Shown: positions 1 to 12,608, counted from the first letter of the stretch. The stretch: 64,000 nt of DNA from Mycobacterium kiyosense (GCA_021654635.1 AP025179.1:2790001-2854000), one strand, 5' to 3'. Made by a program: numbers and translations. The notes: a model not told the origin generated them from the sequence alone.

Positions 1-3000
1 GCAGTGGACGGCATCCTGGAACCGCCGGCCGGTGGGCCGTGGCGGCTGGGCCTCAGCAGCGCAGGCACTTTCGAGAACCTGCGGCTCGAACCGGTGCCCA
101 ACGCCGAAGCGCCGCTGCAGCCCGGCTACGTGCGGGTCGCGCTGCGTGCCATCGCGGCCAACTTCCGCGACATCATGATCTCGCTGGGCATGTTCACCCA
201 CGAAGCGCTGATCGGTGGTGAAGGCGCCGGTGTGGTGGTCGAGGTCGGGCCCGGCGTCACCGAATTCGCGGTCGGCGACTCGGTGTACGGATTCTTCCCC
301 GACGGCAGCGGCACCTTGGTCCCCGGAGATGTCCGGTTGTTGCAGCCGATGCCGTCGGACTGGACCTACGCCGAGGCCGCCGCCATATCCGCGGTGTTCA
401 CCACCGCGTGGTTTGCGTTCGTGGAGTTGGCCGACGCCAAGCCCGGGCAGCGGGTGCTGATCCACGCGGCCGCGGGCGGTGTGGGCATGGCCGCCACTCA
501 GCTGGCCCGGCACCTGGGCTTGGAGGTGTTCGCGACCGCCAGCAAGGGTAAGTGGGACACCTTGCGGGCCATGGGTTTTGACGACGACCACATCTCCGAC
601 TCGCGCAGCCTGGTGTTCGAGGACAAGTTCCGGGCCATCACCGGCCGCACCGGCACGGCCGGGATGGACATCGTGCTGGACTCGCTGGCCGGCGAATTCG
701 TGGATGCCTCACTGCGATTGGTCAAACCCGGCGGGATCTTCCTCGAGATGGGCAAGACCGACATCCGCGACCCCGGTGTGATCGCCCAGGAATACCCCGG
801 TGTGCACTACCGAGCGTTCGACCTGTTCGAGCCCGGCCGCCCTCGCATGCACCAGTACATGATCGACCTCGCCGAACTCTTCGACGCCGGCGTGCTGCGC
901 CCACTGCCGGTGACGGCGTTCGACGTGCGACGGGCGCCGGCGGCGTTGCGCTACCTCAGCCAGGCGCGTCATATCGGCAAGGTCGTGCTGATGCTGCCCG
1001 ACGCCTGGGCGCAGGGCACCGTGCTGATCTCCGGCGGCACCGGGATGGCGGGTTCGGCGCTGGCCCGGCACGTGGTGGCCGAACACGGCGTCCGCCATCT
1101 GCTGCTGCTCAGCCGGCGCGGCCCGGACGCGCCCGGGGCAGCAGAACTGAAAGCCGAGTTGCAGGCCGCAGGCGCCCAGGTGCAAGTGGTGGCCTGCGAC
1201 GCCGCGGACCGTCCGGCGCTGGCCAAGGTGATCGCCGACATCCCGGTGCAGCGGCCACTGTCCGCGGTGATCCACGCGGCCGGTGTCCTCGACGACGCCG
1301 TGGTGACGTCACTGACCCCGCAGCGGGTGGACGCGGTGTTGCGGGCCAAGGTCGATGCGGCCTGGAACCTGCACGAGTTGACCCGCGACCTGGATGTGTC
1401 CGCGTTCGTGATGTTCTCGTCGATGGCCGGGCTGGTGGGCTCCTCGGGGCAGGCGAATTACTCGGCGGCCAACTGCTTCCTCGACGCCCTGGCCGCCCAC
1501 CGGCGAGTGCACGGGCTGTCCGCGATGTCGTTGGGTTGGGGGCTGTGGGATCAGGCCAGCGCCATGACCGGTGGACTGGACGCCGCGGACCGGGCCCGGC
1601 TGGGTCGTGAAGGCGTGCTGGCGCTGTCCTCGCAGGAAGCGCTCGAACTCTTCGACACCGCGCTGATCGTCAACGAGCCGTTCCTGGCGCCGGCGCGGAT
1701 CGACCTGTCCGCGTTGCGTGCCCACGCGGTGGCGGTGCCGCCGATGTTTCGCGAGCTGGTCAACGCGCCGATGCGGCGTCAGGTGGACGATACGCTGGCC
1801 GCCGCCAAGTCGAAATCGGCGCTCGCGCACCGACTGCACGGCCTGCCCGAAACTGAGCAGCACGCGATCCTGCTGAACCTGGTGCGATCGCACATCGCCA
1901 CCGTGTTGGGCAACATCACGCCCGAAGCCGTCGATCCCGACAAGGCGTTCCAGGAGTTGGGGTTCGACTCGCTGACGGCCGTCGAAATGCGCAACCGACT
2001 CAAAACCGCCACCGGGCTGTCGCTTTCGCCCACGCTGATCTTCGACTACCCCACGCCCAACGGCCTGGCCTCCTACATGCGCACCGAACTCGCCGGTGTG
2101 CCGCAGGAGATCAGGTCGGTGCCCGCGGTGCGGGTCACCGGCGACGACCAGATCGCGATCGTGGGCATGTCGTGCCGCTACCCGGGTGGTGTCGATTCCC
2201 CGGAATCCTTGTGGGACATGCTGATTCAGGGCCGCGACGTGCTCTCGGACTTCCCGGCCGACCGCGGCTGGGACCTGGCCGGCCTGTACAACGAGGACCC
2301 CGACGTCGCCGGCACCTGCTACACGCGCACCGGCGGTTTCGTGGAGGGCGTGGCCGACTTCGATCCGGCGTTCTTCGGGATCACTCCGAGCGAGGCGCTG
2401 GCGATGGATCCCCAGCAGCGCATGTTCCTGGAATTGTCCTGGGAAGCGCTGGAGCGCGCCGGCATTGCACCAACGGCGTTGCGCGGCAGCGCGACCGGCG
2501 TGTTCGCCGGGGTGATGACCCAGGGTTATGGCTTCTCCGCGGGGGATGCGGTGGAAGGCTTCCGGCTGACCGGGCAGTCGTGCAGCGTGACCTCGGGCCG
2601 GGTGGCTTACGTGCTGGGCTTGGGAGGGCCCGGCGGTGTCGGTGGACACGGCGTGTTCGTCGTCGTTGGTGGCGTTGCACATGGCGGCGCAATCGCTGCG
2701 GTCCGGGGAGTGCGACCTGGCCCTGACCGGCGGTGTCACCGTCAACGCCACACCGGACATCTTCGTGGAGTTCAGCCGCATGCGCGGCCTGGCCGCCGAC
2801 GGCCGGTGCAAGGCGTTCGCCGGCGCGGCCGACGGCACCGGGTTCGCCGAAGGCGGCGGAATGCTGGTGCTGGAGCGGCTTTCCGACGCGCGGCGGCTGG
2901 GACACCCGGTGTTGGCCGTGGTGCGGGGGTCGGCGATCAACCAGGACGGCGCCTCGAACGGGTTGACCGCGCCCAACGGCCCGTCCCAGCAGCGGGTGGT

Positions 3001-6000
3001 GCGGGCGGCGCTGGCCAATGCCGGGTTGTCGGCGGCCGAGGTGGACGCCGTCGAGGGCCACGGCACCGGCACCACGCTCGGCGACCCGATCGAGGCGCAG
3101 GCCTTGCTGGCCACCTACGGTCAAGGTCGCACCCAACCGCTGTGGCTGGGGTCGATCAAGTCGAACATGGGTCACACCCAGGCCGCGGCCGGTGTGGCGG
3201 GCGTGATCAAGATGGTGCAGGCGATGCGCCACGAAATGCTGCCGCCCACACTGCATGTGGACGCACCCAGCCCGCACGTGGATTGGTCCACCGGGTCGGT
3301 GGCGCTGCTCACCGAACCTCAGTCGTGGCCCGAGCAGGGACAGCCCCGCCGCGCCGGGGTGTCGTCGTTCGGCATCAGCGGCACCAACGCCCACGTGATC
3401 ATCGAATCGGCGCCGGCTCCGCCGCGGGTCGAGAAGACCGACACGAATACCACACCGCTGCCGTGGGTTGTCTCGGCCAAGTCGGCCTCCGCGTTGCGCG
3501 ACCAGGCGACCCGGCTGGCCGAATACATCGGCACTCGTGACGAATTGGACTCCGCCGACATCGCCTGGTCATTGGCGGGCCGGTCGGCTTTCGAGCATCG
3601 TGCCGTCGTGGTCGGCTCCGACCGGGACACCCTGCTGGCCGGACTCGAGGGGCTGGCGGCCGAGGATCCGGGGGCCGCCGTGTTCCGCGGCGTCGCCCAG
3701 CCCGGCGGCAAGACCGTTTTCGTCTTCCCCGGTCAAGGTGCCCAATTGCTGGGCATGGGAATGGGATTGCACGCCACCTATCCGGTGTTCGCCGAGGCGT
3801 TCGATGCCGCGGTCACCGAGTTGGACCGTCATCTGCTGCGTCCGTTGCGCGAGGTGATGTGGGGGCCGGAGCAAAACCTGTTGGACACCACCGAATTCGC
3901 CCAGCCGGCGCTGTTCGCCGTCGAGGTAGCGCTGTTCCGGTTGCTGGAATCCTGGGGTGTGCAGCCCGATTTCGTGATGGGTCATTCGGTCGGTGAGCTG
4001 TCGGCGGCACATGTCGCGGGCGTGCTGTCGCTGGAGAACGCCGCTGTCCTGGTGGCGGCCCGTGGCCGATTCATGCAGCGCCTCGACCCCGGCGGCGCGA
4101 TGTTCGCCGTGCAGGCCACCGAAGCCGAGATCGGGCCGCTGCTGGGGCCCGAGGTCAGCATCGCCGCCGTCAACGGCCCCGCCTCGGTGGTCATTTCAGG
4201 TGCCGAGCGTTCCGTGCAGGCGATGGCCGACCGGCTGCGCGCCGAGGGGAGGCGGGTGCACCGGCTCGCGGTGTCGCACGCCTTCCATTCCCCGTTGATG
4301 GATCCCATGGTGGACGAGTTCGGTGCGGTTGCCACCGCACTTCCGGTCGGCCAGCCCATCATTCCGGTCATCTCGAACCTGACCGGGCAGCTCGCCGGGG
4401 ACGATTTCGGGTCGGCCGCGTACTGGAAGCGACACGTCCGGGAAGCGGTGCGTTTCGCCGACAGTATCCGCTTCGCCCACTCCGCCGGGGCGAGCAGATT
4501 CGTCGAGGTCGGCCCCAGCGGCCTGATCGCCGCGATCGAGGAGTCGCTGCCCGACGCCCCGGATCTTTCGGCTATCTGCACGCTGCGCAAGGACCGGCCC
4601 GAGCCTGCCACGCTGACCGAAGCGGCGGCCCAGGCGTTCGTCGCGGGTGTGCAACTGGACTGGCAGGCGGTACTGGGGCACGGCACCGTCGTCGATTTGC
4701 CGACCTATGCCTTCCAGCGGCGCCGGTTCTGGCTGGCCAACGGCTCCGGCACCGTCGATGCCACCGGCCTGGGCCTGACGGCCGGCGAGCATGCGCTGCT
4801 GGGCGCCGTGGTCGAGCTGCCCGCTTCGGGTGGGGTGGTGCTGACGGGCCGGCTCTCTGCGGTGGCGCAGGGCTGGTTGCGCGACCACGCCGTCGGTGGC
4901 GTGGTGATCTTCCCCGGAGCGGGCTTCGTCGAGTTGGCGATCCGCGCCGGCGACGAGGTGGGTTGCTCGGTGGTCGACGAACTCACCCTGGCCGCGCCGC
5001 TGATCGTGCCCGAAACCGGTTCGGTGGCAGTGCAAGTCGTCGTCGACGCCGCCGACGAGTCCGGTGCCCGCGCCGTCTCGGTGTTCTCCCGCGCCGATGG
5101 CACGTCGGGCTGGCTCCTGCATGCCGAAGGGTCGGTGAGCTGTGCGGCCGCCCCACCCGGCGCCGATCTGTCGTCCTGGCCACCGGTGGGCGCCCAGCCC
5201 GTGGAGATCGCCGGAACCTACGAGCGGCTGGCCGAGCACGGCTACGGCTACGGCCCGGCCTTCCAGGGCCTGACCGCCATGTGGCGGCGCGGCGACGAGT
5301 TGTTCGCCGAAGTCACGCTGCCGGCGACGCCCGGGCTGTCGCCGAGCGGATTCGGCGTCCACCCGGTGGTGTTGGATGCGGCGTTGCATGCCCTCATCGT
5401 CGGCGGTTCGGCCGGTCGTGCCCTCGACACCGGTGACGGCGTGCTGGTCCCGTTCGCCTGGCAGGGCGTGTCCCTGCATGCCGCGGGCGCCTCCGCGGTC
5501 CGGGCGCGCATCACCCCGACCGGACCCTCGTCGGTGTCGGTGGAACTGACTGACGCGCTGGGGTTGCCGGTGCTGTCGGTGGCCTCGATGGTGGCCCGGC
5601 CGGTGACCGAGAAGCAGCTGCGGGCGGCGATAACCGGTTCCGGTGGCGACCGGCTCTTCGAGGTGGACTGGGCCCCGGCGCCGACACCCGGCCAGTCCGT
5701 CACCCCGCCTTTCCAGCTCTTCGAGTCCGAGCCAGTCCCCGGCGACACCCTGGCGAGCGTGTATACCGCCACCCACCGGGCATTGCCGGCCTTACAGTCG
5801 TGGCTGGCCGAGCACGACTCGGGTGTGCTGCTGGTCGTCACCCGGGGAGCCGTCGCGCTGCCCGGTGAGGACGTCACCGATCTGGCCGGTGCCGCGGTAT
5901 GGGGATTGGTGCGCTCGGCGCAGACCGAGCACCCTGGCCGAATCGTGCTGGTGGACAGCGATGTTCGGATTTCCGAGGAAGAAGCCGCCGCCGTGCTGGC

Positions 6001-8410
6001 GGTCGGTGAGCCCCAGGTGGTGCTGCGCAACGGCACTATCCACATCGCGCGGGTGCACGGCAGTCGCGCGGTACGGGCGCTGCTGACCCCGCCCGCCGAG
6101 GGCGCCTGGCGGCTGGGCATGAGCACCCCGGGCACCTTCGAAAACCTGCGCGCCGAACCGATTCCCGGCCTGCCCGACCCGTTGGGCACTCGACAGGTAC
6201 GGATCGCCACCAGTGCGATGGCCGCCAACTTCCGCGACGTGATGATCGCGCTGGGGCTCTACCCCGACGAGAACGCCGCAATGGGTGTCGAGGCGTCCGG
6301 AACGGTGATCGAAACAGCGGATGACGCAAACCGTTTCACGAACGGGGACCGGGTCACCGGCCTGTTCCCGGAGGGCACCGGCACCGTCGCCACCACCGAC
6401 GAGCGGCTGCTGATCAAGGTTCCGGCGGGTTGGTCGGACGTCGACGCCGCCACCGCGCCGGTCGTGTTCGCGACCGCCTACTACGCGCTGAAGGTGCTGG
6501 CCGATATCCAGCCGGGCCAGCGACTGTTGGTGCATGCCGCGGCCGGTGGTGTGGGCATGGCCGCGGTGCAGTTAGCCCGGCACTGGGGAGTCGAGGTCTT
6601 CGCCACCGCCAGCAAGGGTAAGTGGGACACCTTGCGGGCCTTGGGTTTCGATGATGATCACATCGCCGATTCGCGCAGCGTCGAGTTCGAGGACAAATTC
6701 CGGCTGGCCACCGCCGGGGCCGGTGTGACCGGGATGGACGTCGTGCTGGACTCGCTGTCCGGCGAGTTCGTCGACGCCTCGTTGCGGCTGGTCGCCCCGG
6801 GTGGGATCTTCCTGGAGATGGGCAAGACCGACATCCGCGACGCGGAGACCGTGACCCGGCACCACCCCGGGGTGCGCTACCGCGCGTTCGACCTTTTCGA
6901 GGCCGGCCCCGACCACATCCAGCGCATGCTCACCGAACTGGCCGACCTTTTCGAAGCCGGGGTGCTGCATCCGTTGCCGGTCACCACGTTCGACGTGCGC
7001 CGGGCTCCCGCGGCGTTGCGCTACCTGAGCCAGGCCCGCCACGTCGGCAAGGTCGTCATGACCATGGACTCCCACCTGGACAGCGGCACGATCCTGATCA
7101 CCGGTGGCACCGGGATGGCGGGTTCGGCGCTGGCAAGGCATCTGGTGGCCCAACACCACGCGCCCCGGCTGCTGTTGCTCAGTCGCCGCGGACCCGACGC
7201 GCCTGGCGCGGCCGAGTTGACCGCGGAGTTGACCGCGGCCGGTGCCGACGTGCGCGTGGTCGCCTGCGACGCGGCCGACCGGGAAGCCCTGGCCCGGGTG
7301 ATCGCCGACATCCCGGCGGCGCATCCGCTCTCGGCGGTGGTGCATGCGGCGGGAACCCTCGACGACGCGGTGGTGACTTCGCTGACCCCGGAGCGGGTGG
7401 ACGCGGCGCTGCGGGCCAAGGTCGATGCGGCCTGGAACCTGCACGAGTTGACTCGCGACGTGAAACTGGCTGCGTTCGTGTTGTTCTCGTCGATCGCGGG
7501 TCTGGCCGGCGCTTCCGGGCAGGCGAACTACGCGGCCGGAAACTCGTTCCTGGACGCGCTGGCAGCCCACCGGCACGCCCACGGTCTGCCCGCGGTCTCG
7601 CTCGGCTGGGGGCTGTGGGACCAGGCCAGCAGCATGACCGGGGGGCTGGGCAAAGCCGATCTGGCCCGGTTCGCCCGCGACGGCATCGTGGCCATGTCCT
7701 CCGGCGAGGCGCTCGACCTGTTGGACACCGCCCTGCTCGTCGACGAGCCGTTCCTGCTGCCCGCCCACATCGACCTGGTCGCGTTGCGCGCCAAGTTCGA
7801 TGCGGGCACGTTGCCGCCGATGTTCGTCGATCTGATCAACGCGCCGGCCCGCCGTCAGGTGGACGACTCGCTGGCCGCCGCGAAGTCGAAATCCGCCTTG
7901 CTGCAACGCTTGGACGGCCTGCCCGAGGATGAGCAGCACGCCGTCCTGCTGGACCTGGTGCGCTCGCACATCGCCACCGTGCTGGGCAGCGGTACGCCGG
8001 AATCCATTCCGCCGGACCGGGCGTTCCAGGAGTTGGGCTTCGACTCGCTGACGGCCGTCGAGATGCGTAACCGGCTCAAGGCTGCCACCGGACTGCCACT
8101 GTCGCCGACGCTGATCTTCGACTACCCGAACTCGGCGGCGCTGGCCGGCTACTTCCACCAGGAGCTGTTGGGCGCCGAACAGCAAGTGGCGCAACCTGTT
8201 GCACCCGGCGAAGAGGAACTGCGGCGTGTCGTGGCATCCATTCCGGTCAAGCGCCTGCGCCAGGCGGGCGTGCTGGATCTGTTGCTGGCCTTGGCCAACG
8301 ACGGCGAGCGCGACGGAGCCCCGGAGACACCGGCCGAGTCGGTGAAAGACATCGCGGACATGGACCTCGACGACTTGGTCAACGCGGCATTCATGGACGA
8401 CGACGAATAG
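1..8410 (+). CDS. pks12: Pks12-like type I polyketide synthase, C-terminal part (5' end outside window; one frameshift)
   Basis: Modular reductive polyketide synthase. Domain order is ER ([11 protein letters not shown] near 470), KR (about 1020-1700; [19 protein letters not shown]), ACP ([14 protein letters not shown] near 1965), then a complete module: KS (Cys in DTACSSS at 2648-2668), AT ([11 protein letters not shown] near 3980; HAFH near 4280), DH ([10 protein letters not shown] near 4890), ER, KR and ACP (near 8040), with a short acidic tail ending at TAG 8408. HAFH in the AT is the usual malonyl-CoA signature, so the last module should add an unmethylated C2 unit. Two full KS-AT-DH-ER-KR-ACP modules and the next-door Rv2047c-type gene match M. 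tuberculosis Pks12, which makes mycoketides for mannosyl-phosphomycoketide. An extra G near 2622 breaks the frame inside the KS; removing it restores one continuous protein. The gene starts upstream of this window. Confidence 0.9.
2620..2630 (+). other. Frameshift in pks12 KS domain (extra G)
   Basis: Frame 1 reads normal KS sequence up to [10 protein letters not shown] and then turns to Gly/Arg-rich nonsense. The frame starting at 2636 resumes exactly at [10 protein letters not shown] run read as TTGGGAGGGCC would give [11 protein letters not shown], the expected KS sequence, if it were TTGGAGGGCC. One base too many in a G run explains it, so sequencing or assembly error is likely; a true mutation would inactivate the last module. 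Confidence 0.85.
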
Positions 8411-8420
8411 TGGTCGGCCA

Positions 8421-10979
8421 GTGAGAATCGCCGTCACCGGGGCCAGCGGAGTGCTTGGCCGCGGCCTGGTGGCCAGGCTGCTCAGCCAGGGCCACGAAGT
8501 CACCGGATTGGCCCGGCATCGCCCCGCAAGCTGGCCCAGCGCAGCGGAATTCATGTCCGCCGACATTCGGGATGCCGACGCGGTGACCCGCGCCTTCTGC
8601 GGTGCCGACGCCGTCGCACATCTGGTGCCGGATCCCGCGGGAACCGCCAATGTCCTTCGGGCAATGTCGGATTCGGGATCTCCGCGCATCGTGTTCGCAT
8701 CCTGTGCGCTGGTTTATGGTGCGACGGACGGGCCGGTCACCGAGGACGCCCCACTGAGTCCGACGACCCACGACGGTCGGGTGCACGCCGAGGTCGAGAA
8801 GATGCTCGCCGAGGCCGCCGCGCACTGGGTCGCGATCCGGCTGCCGCTGGTGGTCGGCCGCGGGGTCGACAATCGGTTGCGCGCGCAGGTGGCACTGCCG
8901 GTGCTTGCCGTCGATGACGCCGGTCGCCGCATCCAGGTCGTCCACACCGACGACGTGCTGCGACTCCTGAATCGCGCTATCGTTGAGACTGAAATACCAA
9001 GTGGCCCAATCAATCTGGCGGTAACAGGAACATTGAGCTACCGGCAGCTGGCCGCCGCGTTGGGCCGGCGCGCGGTAGCGGTCGGACCCAGGTCCGCGGC
9101 CTTGCTGGGCCGATCGGTGCTGCAGAGCGCCGCACCCATGGACACCGCGCGGCTGCGCGACGGCTGGGGGTTCACCCCCGCCTGGACCGCTCCGGAGTGC
9201 CTCGAAGACTTCGCGCTCGCGGTGCGGGGACGGGTGACGCTGGGTGGCCATGTGGTGGACCTGCCGTGGCGGCTGGCGCCAGTCCAGGACCTGCCCGCCA
9301 TCGACAGCCCGGCCGAAGACGGCGTCGTCCCCCGATTGGCCGGGCCACCGGGCGTCAACGGCGAATTCGACACCCCGATCGACCCGCGTTTCCCGACCTT
9401 TTTGGCCACCAACCTCTCCGAGGCGCTGCCCGGCCCGTTCACCCCGTCCTCGGCGTCGGTGACGGTGCGGGGTCTGCGGGCCGCCGGTGTGGCCATCGCG
9501 GAGCGACTGCGGCCCGGCGGGGCGGTGCAGCGCGAGATCGCGCTGCGCACCGTCGCGGTATTCGCCCACCGGCTCTACGGCGCGATCACCTCGGCGCACT
9601 TCATGGCCGAAACCGTGCCGTTCGCCAAGCCATCGGCGATCGTCCGCAACAGCGGATATTTCGGCCCGAGCATGGCCTCGCTGCCGGTCTTCGGCGAGCA
9701 GCGTCCGCTGTCGGAATCCGGCCGGGTCCGACGGCAGTTGCGCACCATCCGGAACATCGGCGTGTTCGGCGTCAACCTGGTGGGATTGAGCGCGGCGTCG
9801 TCGCTGGACACCCGCGACTATGTGGCCGACGTCGACCGTCTGGAACGGCTGGCCGGTGCCGACTTCACCGAGTTGGACGATAACCGGTTGCTCAGCCTTA
9901 TCACCCTGGCGCGTGACCACGTGGTGCACGGCTGGGTGCTGGCCGGTGCCGGGTCGTTCATGCTGTGCGCGGCGTTCAACGTGCTGCTGCGCGGCCTGTG
10001 CGGACGCGACACCTCGACGCCGGCCGGGCCGGACCTGGTCAGCGCGCGCTCGGTCGAAGCGGTTCAGCGACTGGTGGCCGCCGCGCGCCGCGACCCGACC
10101 GTGTTGCGGGTGCTCGCCGAACCCGGTGACCGCCTGGACAAGCTGGCCGTCGAAGCCCCGGAGTTCCGTGCTGCGGTGCTGGCCGAGCTCGCGTTGATGG
10201 GTCACCGCGGACCGGCCGAGGTCGAGATGCTGTCGACCAGCTACGCCGACGACCCCGAATTGCTGGTCCGCATGGTCACCAAAGCGCTGGACGCGCCGCC
10301 GCAGCCCGAGCCGACACACCTGCCGATTCCGCTGAGGGCCAAACCCGTTGCGCTGCTTGCGGTTCGGCAGCTGCGCGACCGGGAGGTCCGTCGCGACCGG
10401 ATGGTGCGTGCGATCTGGGTGCTGCGCGGGCTGTTACGCGAGTACGGCCGCCGACAGACCGCGGCGGGCGTGTTCGGATCGGCTGACGATGCGTTCTACT
10501 TGTTGGTCGACGAACTGGATGCATTGCCGCCCAACGTATCTGAGCTGGTGGCCAGGCGCCGAGCCGAGCAGCGCCGCTTGGTGGGCATCGTTCCCCCCAC
10601 CGTGTTCAACGGCACCTGGGAGCCGACGACGACCTCGACGCCGGCGCTGGCCGGTGGGGACATGTTGCGCGGCGTCGGGGTTTGCGGCGGCCGGGTCCGC
10701 GGCCGGGTGCGGATCGTGCGTCCGGAAACCATCGACGACCTGCAAGCGGGTGAGGTGCTGGTCGCCGAGGTCACCGACGTCGGCTACACCGCCGCATTCT
10801 GCTATGCGGCGGCGGTGGTCACCGAACTCGGCGGGCCGATGTCGCACGCCGCCGTGGTGGCCCGCGAGTTCGGGTTCCCCTGTGTCGTCGACGTGCAGGA
10901 CGCCACCCGCGCGCTGCGGACGGGCGCGCTGGTCGAGGTGGACGGCGCGACAGGCGAAATCCGGGTGCTGGCGCCCTGA
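8421..10979 (+). CDS. NAD-dependent epimerase / PEP-utilising swivel-domain fusion (Rv2047c-like)
   Basis: 852 aa, GTG start 10 bp after the pks12 stop, so probably the same transcript. Residues 1-250 form an extended short-chain dehydrogenase (Rossmann TGASGVLGRG at residue 7) like NAD-dependent sugar epimerases. The middle (about 270-740) is mostly helical and unassigned. Residues 750-852 look like the mobile phosphohistidine domain of PEP-utilising enzymes: GGPMSHAAVVAREFGFP supplies the His that normally carries phosphate. No ATP-grasp domain is visible, so it is not a complete PEP synthase. Length and position match M. tuberculosis Rv2047c (about 854 aa, next to pks12). The role is unknown; linkage suggests a supporting job in mycoketide lipid metabolism, which is inference. 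Confidence 0.85.
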   Translation: MRIAVTGASGVLGRGLVARLLSQGHEVTGLARHRPASWPSAAEFMSADIRDADAVTRAFCGADAVAHLVPDPAGTANVLRAMSDSGSPRIVFASCALVYGATDGPVTEDAPLSPTTHDGRVHAEVEKMLAEAAAHWVAIRLPLVVGRGVDNRLRAQVALPVLAVDDAGRRIQVVHTDDVLRLLNRAIVETEIPSGPINLAVTGTLSYRQLAAALGRRAVAVGPRSAALLGRSVLQSAAPMDTARLRDGWGFTPAWTAPECLEDFALAVRGRVTLGGHVVDLPWRLAPVQDLPAIDSPAEDGVVPRLAGPPGVNGEFDTPIDPRFPTFLATNLSEALPGPFTPSSASVTVRGLRAAGVAIAERLRPGGAVQREIALRTVAVFAHRLYGAITSAHFMAETVPFAKPSAIVRNSGYFGPSMASLPVFGEQRPLSESGRVRRQLRTIRNIGVFGVNLVGLSAASSLDTRDYVADVDRLERLAGADFTELDDNRLLSLITLARDHVVHGWVLAGAGSFMLCAAFNVLLRGLCGRDTSTPAGPDLVSARSVEAVQRLVAAARRDPTVLRVLAEPGDRLDKLAVEAPEFRAAVLAELALMGHRGPAEVEMLSTSYADDPELLVRMVTKALDAPPQPEPTHLPIPLRAKPVALLAVRQLRDREVRRDRMVRAIWVLRGLLREYGRRQTAAGVFGSADDAFYLLVDELDALPPNVSELVARRRAEQRRLVGIVPPTVFNGTWEPTTTSTPALAGGDMLRGVGVCGGRVRGRVRIVRPETIDDLQAGEVLVAEVTDVGYTAAFCYAAAVVTELGGPMSHAAVVAREFGFPCVVDVQDATRALRTGALVEVDGATGEIRVLAP

Positions 10980-11019
10980 TCGGGCTACTCTGTGCTGCAC
11001 GTTCGCCCGGAGGTGACCC

Positions 11020-12608
11020 ATGTTCGCGACGCCCGAGGCAATCGCCGCCGCCGCAGCGCAATTGAGCGATATCGGCTCAGCAGTCAACGCCGCCAACGCA
11101 TTCGCCGACACCGCCATCACGCAGATCCGCACCGCGGCCGCCGATGAAGTGTCGGCGGCGATCGCCGCGGTGTTCGGCCGCCACGCGCTGGAATATCAAG
11201 CGCTCAGCGCGCACGCGGAGGAGTTTCACGCCGACTTCACGCGGGCACTGGCCGCGGCCGCCGGCAGCTACACCCTGACCGAGGCCGCGAGCGCGGCCGC
11301 GCTGCCGGCGCCGTTGAACGATCTGCTCAATCTCGTCAACGCGCCGTTCCAGCTCATCTTGGGCCGGCCGCTGATCGGTAACGGCGCCGACGGCGCGGCC
11401 GGGACCGGAGCCGACGGCGGCGCGGGCGGCCTGTTGTTCGGCAACGGCGGTGCGGGTGGCTCCGGCGGCGGCGCCCACCCGGCCGGCGGCCGGGGTGGTG
11501 CGGCCGGGTTGTTCGGCAACGGCGGGCCCGGCGGCGCGGGATCTGCTGGGGCGGTGGGCGGTTCCGGCGGCAACGGCGGTTGGTTGTTCGGCAACGGCGG
11601 CATCGGCGGCGTCGGCGGCGCTGCCCCGGCCGGCATCGGCGGACTCGGCGGTGCCGGTGGGCAGGCGATTCTGCTCGGCGCCGGCGGTTCCGGTGGCGCC
11701 GGTGGCCTGGTGCCGCCGGCGGCGGCGGTGGCGGGGCCGGAGGCTGGGGTGGGCTGCTGGCGGGAAACGGCGGCGCCGGCGGCTCGGGCGGGCAGGCGAC
11801 GGCAGCGGCCTCACCGCTGACCGGGGGGGGGGTCGGCGGGTCCGGCGGCAACGCCTGGCTCATCGGTGACGGCGGCGCCGGCGGACACGGCGGCGCGGCA
11901 GCGGCCACCTCGGCCACCGGTGGCCTCGGTGGTTCAGGGGCGCCGGCGGTGGCGGCGGCCTGCTGGTCGGCAACGGCGGTAGCGGCGGCGGTGGCGGAAC
12001 CAGCGCAGCGGGCGGCATCGGTGGCGCCGGGGGATCGGTGGCAGCGCCAGGTTCATCGGCGCCGGTGGTGCCGGTGGTGGCGGCGGGCTCGGCGGTGGCC
12101 ACTTCAGCGAGGGCGGCGGCGCCGGCGGCAGCGGCGGAGCCGGGGTTTCCTGTTCGGTAACGGCGGTGCCGGCGGGTCGGGCGGCGACGCGCTGTCCCAG
12201 GCGACCGGTGCCGGCGGCAACGGCGGGGCCGGGGTGCTGCCGGTGCGGCCTGGCTGTTCGGTGACGGCGGGGTCGGTGGTGCCGGGGCGCCGGGGCAGCG
12301 GCTGCGGGTGCCGGTGACGCGGGGGTGCCGGGGCGCCGGGCGGTCGCGGCGGGTCCGGGGGCTACCTGTTCGGCAATGGCGGCGGCGGTGGCCGCGGTGG
12401 TGTCGGCGGGTCAGCCGCCTTGGGCGCGGGCGGGGCGGGCGGGCCCGGCGGGGCCGGTGGGTCGGCCACCCTGATCGGCGACGGCGGCGACGGCGGGTCC
12501 GGCGCGGGCGGGGAGCGGGCACCTCGGTGGGTGCCGGCGGCGCCGCCGGGGCGGGGGACCGGCGGGTTGCTGTTCGGCAGCGACGGCAGCTCCGGCGCGG
12601 CGGGCTAA
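11020..12608 (+). pseudogene. PE_PGRS family protein, frame broken several times
   Basis: ATG after AGGTGACCC. Residues 1-95 are a PE domain ([20 protein letters not shown]), followed by the [11 protein letters not shown] linker (GRPLIG, associated with mycomembrane location) and Gly-Gly-Ala/Gly-Asn repeats. The repeat reading moves from the initial frame to another near 11715 and again near 11940, 12030, 12145 and 12235, with further shifts up to 12400. The PGRS-type end, LLFGSDGSSGAAG then TAA at 12606, is clear. A G10 run sits at 11823-11832. With the shifts repaired it would be one PE_PGRS of about 530 aa with no C-terminal enzyme domain. The many small indels in GGC repeats are more easily explained by poor base calling than by decay, but this cannot be settled here. 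Confidence 0.75.

Noticed and set aside
1309..3114. A 601-codon minus-strand frame across the pks12 frameshift.
   Set aside because: Antisense to KR, ACP and KS domains of the synthase; no domain signature in it.
11400..12600. Regular GGC-rich repeats that could be mistaken for a CRISPR or satellite array.
   Set aside because: They read as Gly-Gly-Ala/Gly-Asn PGRS codons with no conserved spacers.
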